From the NCBI GenBank assembly GCA_016702605.1, contig JADJDQ010000021.1, positions 1,240,001-1,304,000 on the forward strand: 64,000 nucleotides of DNA, given 5' to 3'. The notes beneath the pieces are model-generated. The model was not told the origin of the DNA and searched no databases. It saw nothing but the letters and a program-made list of their open reading frames with translations. Numbering within the stretch: the stretch's first letter is position 1; the number at the start of each line of letters is the position of its first letter. Origin of the DNA: Candidatus Intricatilinea gracilis. Lineage in GTDB: Bacteria; Pseudomonadota; Gammaproteobacteria; Burkholderiales; Burkholderiaceae_C. The position numbers and the translations under genes are program-made. Below are positions 63,234 to 64,000 of this stretch, piece by piece.

Positions 63234-63875
63234 ATGTCAGAAGACCTGATCACCGGTGTGGCCCCGTTGGGCGAGGTTGGCCCCGTCGCCGATCTGCCGT
63301 TTGCGCCCGTGCAGCTGCATGTGCGTCGCGCCCGGGTGGGTGATGCGGCCGATCTGGCGCGTATCGTTGGCCATGCGGATGTGTTTCCGCACACCCTGCA
63401 GATGCCTTATGCAGACGAAGAGATCTGGCGCACTCGCCTGACCGACATGCTCGAGCCGGGCAAACCCGACCTGATGCTGGTCGGCGAGATCAGCCTCAAC
63501 GGTGGACCGGCCCATGTCCAGGGCATGGCGGGCTTGCATCAGGCCGGGCCACAGCTCAGGCGCCGGCACGTGATGAGCCTGGGCATCTGTGTTCACCCGG
63601 ACGGACAGGGTCAGGGCCTGGGCTGGGCGCTGATGGCCGCCTTGCTCGACTATGCCGATCGATGGGCCCAGGTGCTGCGCATCGAACTCCATGTGTACGC
63701 CGACAACGAACGGGCGATCAGGCTCTACGAGAGCCTGGGCTTCGAGACCGAAGGTCGGCTGCGGGGTGACTCGTTGCGCGACGGCGAATACGTCGACACC
63801 TTGTGTATGGCGCGCTGGCATCCGTCGCCGCCGCGGCTGCCTGCGACTCGGCCTGCTTCGTCGAATCAACTTTAG
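63234..63875 (+). CDS. GNAT-family N-acetyltransferase
   Basis: This 213-residue GNAT protein starts at ATG 63234 with GGAG upstream. An N-terminal extension of about 30 residues precedes the fold (LHVRRARVGDAADLARI). The acetyl-CoA loop is GICVHPDGQGQGLGWALM. The C-terminal part is RIELHVYADNERAIRLYESLGFETEGRLRGDSLRDGEYVDTLCMARW, close to RimI-like/PhnO-like acetyltransferases. The substrate is an unknown amine, possibly an amino acid or a protein N-terminus. It lies 249 bp after alaS in the same direction, with no terminator visible between. Confidence 0.9.
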   Translation: MSEDLITGVAPLGEVGPVADLPFAPVQLHVRRARVGDAADLARIVGHADVFPHTLQMPYADEEIWRTRLTDMLEPGKPDLMLVGEISLNGGPAHVQGMAGLHQAGPQLRRRHVMSLGICVHPDGQGQGLGWALMAALLDYADRWAQVLRIELHVYADNERAIRLYESLGFETEGRLRGDSLRDGEYVDTLCMARWHPSPPRLPATRPASSNQL

Positions 63876-63907
63876 ATACTTGACCTAACGCCTTGATCTG
63901 AAAGGAT

Positions 63908-64000
63908 TCAAGTTGGGCGTGGCAGCAACGAGTCGACCCAGGCCTGCGCGTCGGCTCGACTGCCGCCGTGCTGAAAACGCAGGCAGTTGCCGTCCATCGC
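63908..64000 (-). CDS. 3' end of a gene running off the window
   Basis: The minus strand is open from the window edge to a TGA at 63908-63910 and encodes AMDGNCLRFQHGGSRADAQAWVDSLLP followed by RPT. Thirty codons are too few to name a family. The compact Trp/Asp-containing end looks like a genuine C-terminus. It converges with the GNAT gene 32 bp away. Confidence 0.4.
   Translation of the reverse strand, partial: AMDGNCLRFQHGGSRADAQAWVDSLLPRPT

Overview
The window is GC-rich, densely coded DNA from a betaproteobacterium. The broad amino-acid transport and catabolism repertoire, GTG/TTG starts and gene families point to Burkholderiales, probably near the Rubrivivax/Leptothrix/Comamonadaceae group. 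This is judged by family resemblance only; no rRNA or tRNA gene was found in the window.

Layout. 1-2396: membrane-linked ATPase and MscS channel. 2459-2700: degenerate 20-bp-period repeat array, followed by a gutted enolase-superfamily gene. 3158-7990: two regulator-plus-enzyme sets: TetR / MDR oxidoreductase / truncated SDR / secreted alpha-beta hydrolase, then AraC / peroxiredoxin-like protein. 8149-21191: a catabolic island on the minus strand (gabT, gcdH, CaiB-BaiF CoA transferase, a PotABCD-like ABC importer, a guanidinobutyrase/agmatinase-family ureohydrolase, gabD) under a divergent MocR/GabR-type regulator. 21388-28841: peptide-type ABC importer with two tandem binding proteins and a damaged first permease. 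28849-37330: DUF1428, small conserved genes, a large hybrid histidine kinase, DUF808, a 23-bp-period array and a Rossmann protein. 37758-46244: FG-GAP lipoprotein, an ArsR-rhodanese regulator with a TonB-like protein and a rhodanese, a second 20-bp-period array, an FnIII-like protein and secreted or small unknown proteins. 46350-50440: a graveyard (duplicate gene fragment, HsdR-like, GST, MgtE and antiporter remnants) around a CoA transferase and a transglutaminase-like gene. 50535-54140: Mla/MCE lipid transport operon. 54493-59115: YiiX-like gene, then a translationally coupled antiporter / YbdK / class I amidotransferase trio. 59531-63875: Phd-VapC toxin-antitoxin pair, alaS and a GNAT acetyltransferase.

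How the genes work together. The catabolic island can be read as import of a guanidino acid, polyamine or omega-amino acid, removal of urea, transamination by GabT, oxidation by GabD, and, on the C5 branch, CoA transfer and GcdH oxidation of glutaryl-CoA to crotonyl-CoA. The two ABC systems flank the regulator.

Three things stand out. There are three arrays with a strict 20-bp or 23-bp period that look like multi-site protein-binding arrays or decayed transposon ends. There are repeated single-locus frameshifts in C/G runs (potA-like, potB-like and mlaE-like genes), which are either assembly errors or real decay. There are also several gene remnants with in-frame or out-of-frame internal deletions.
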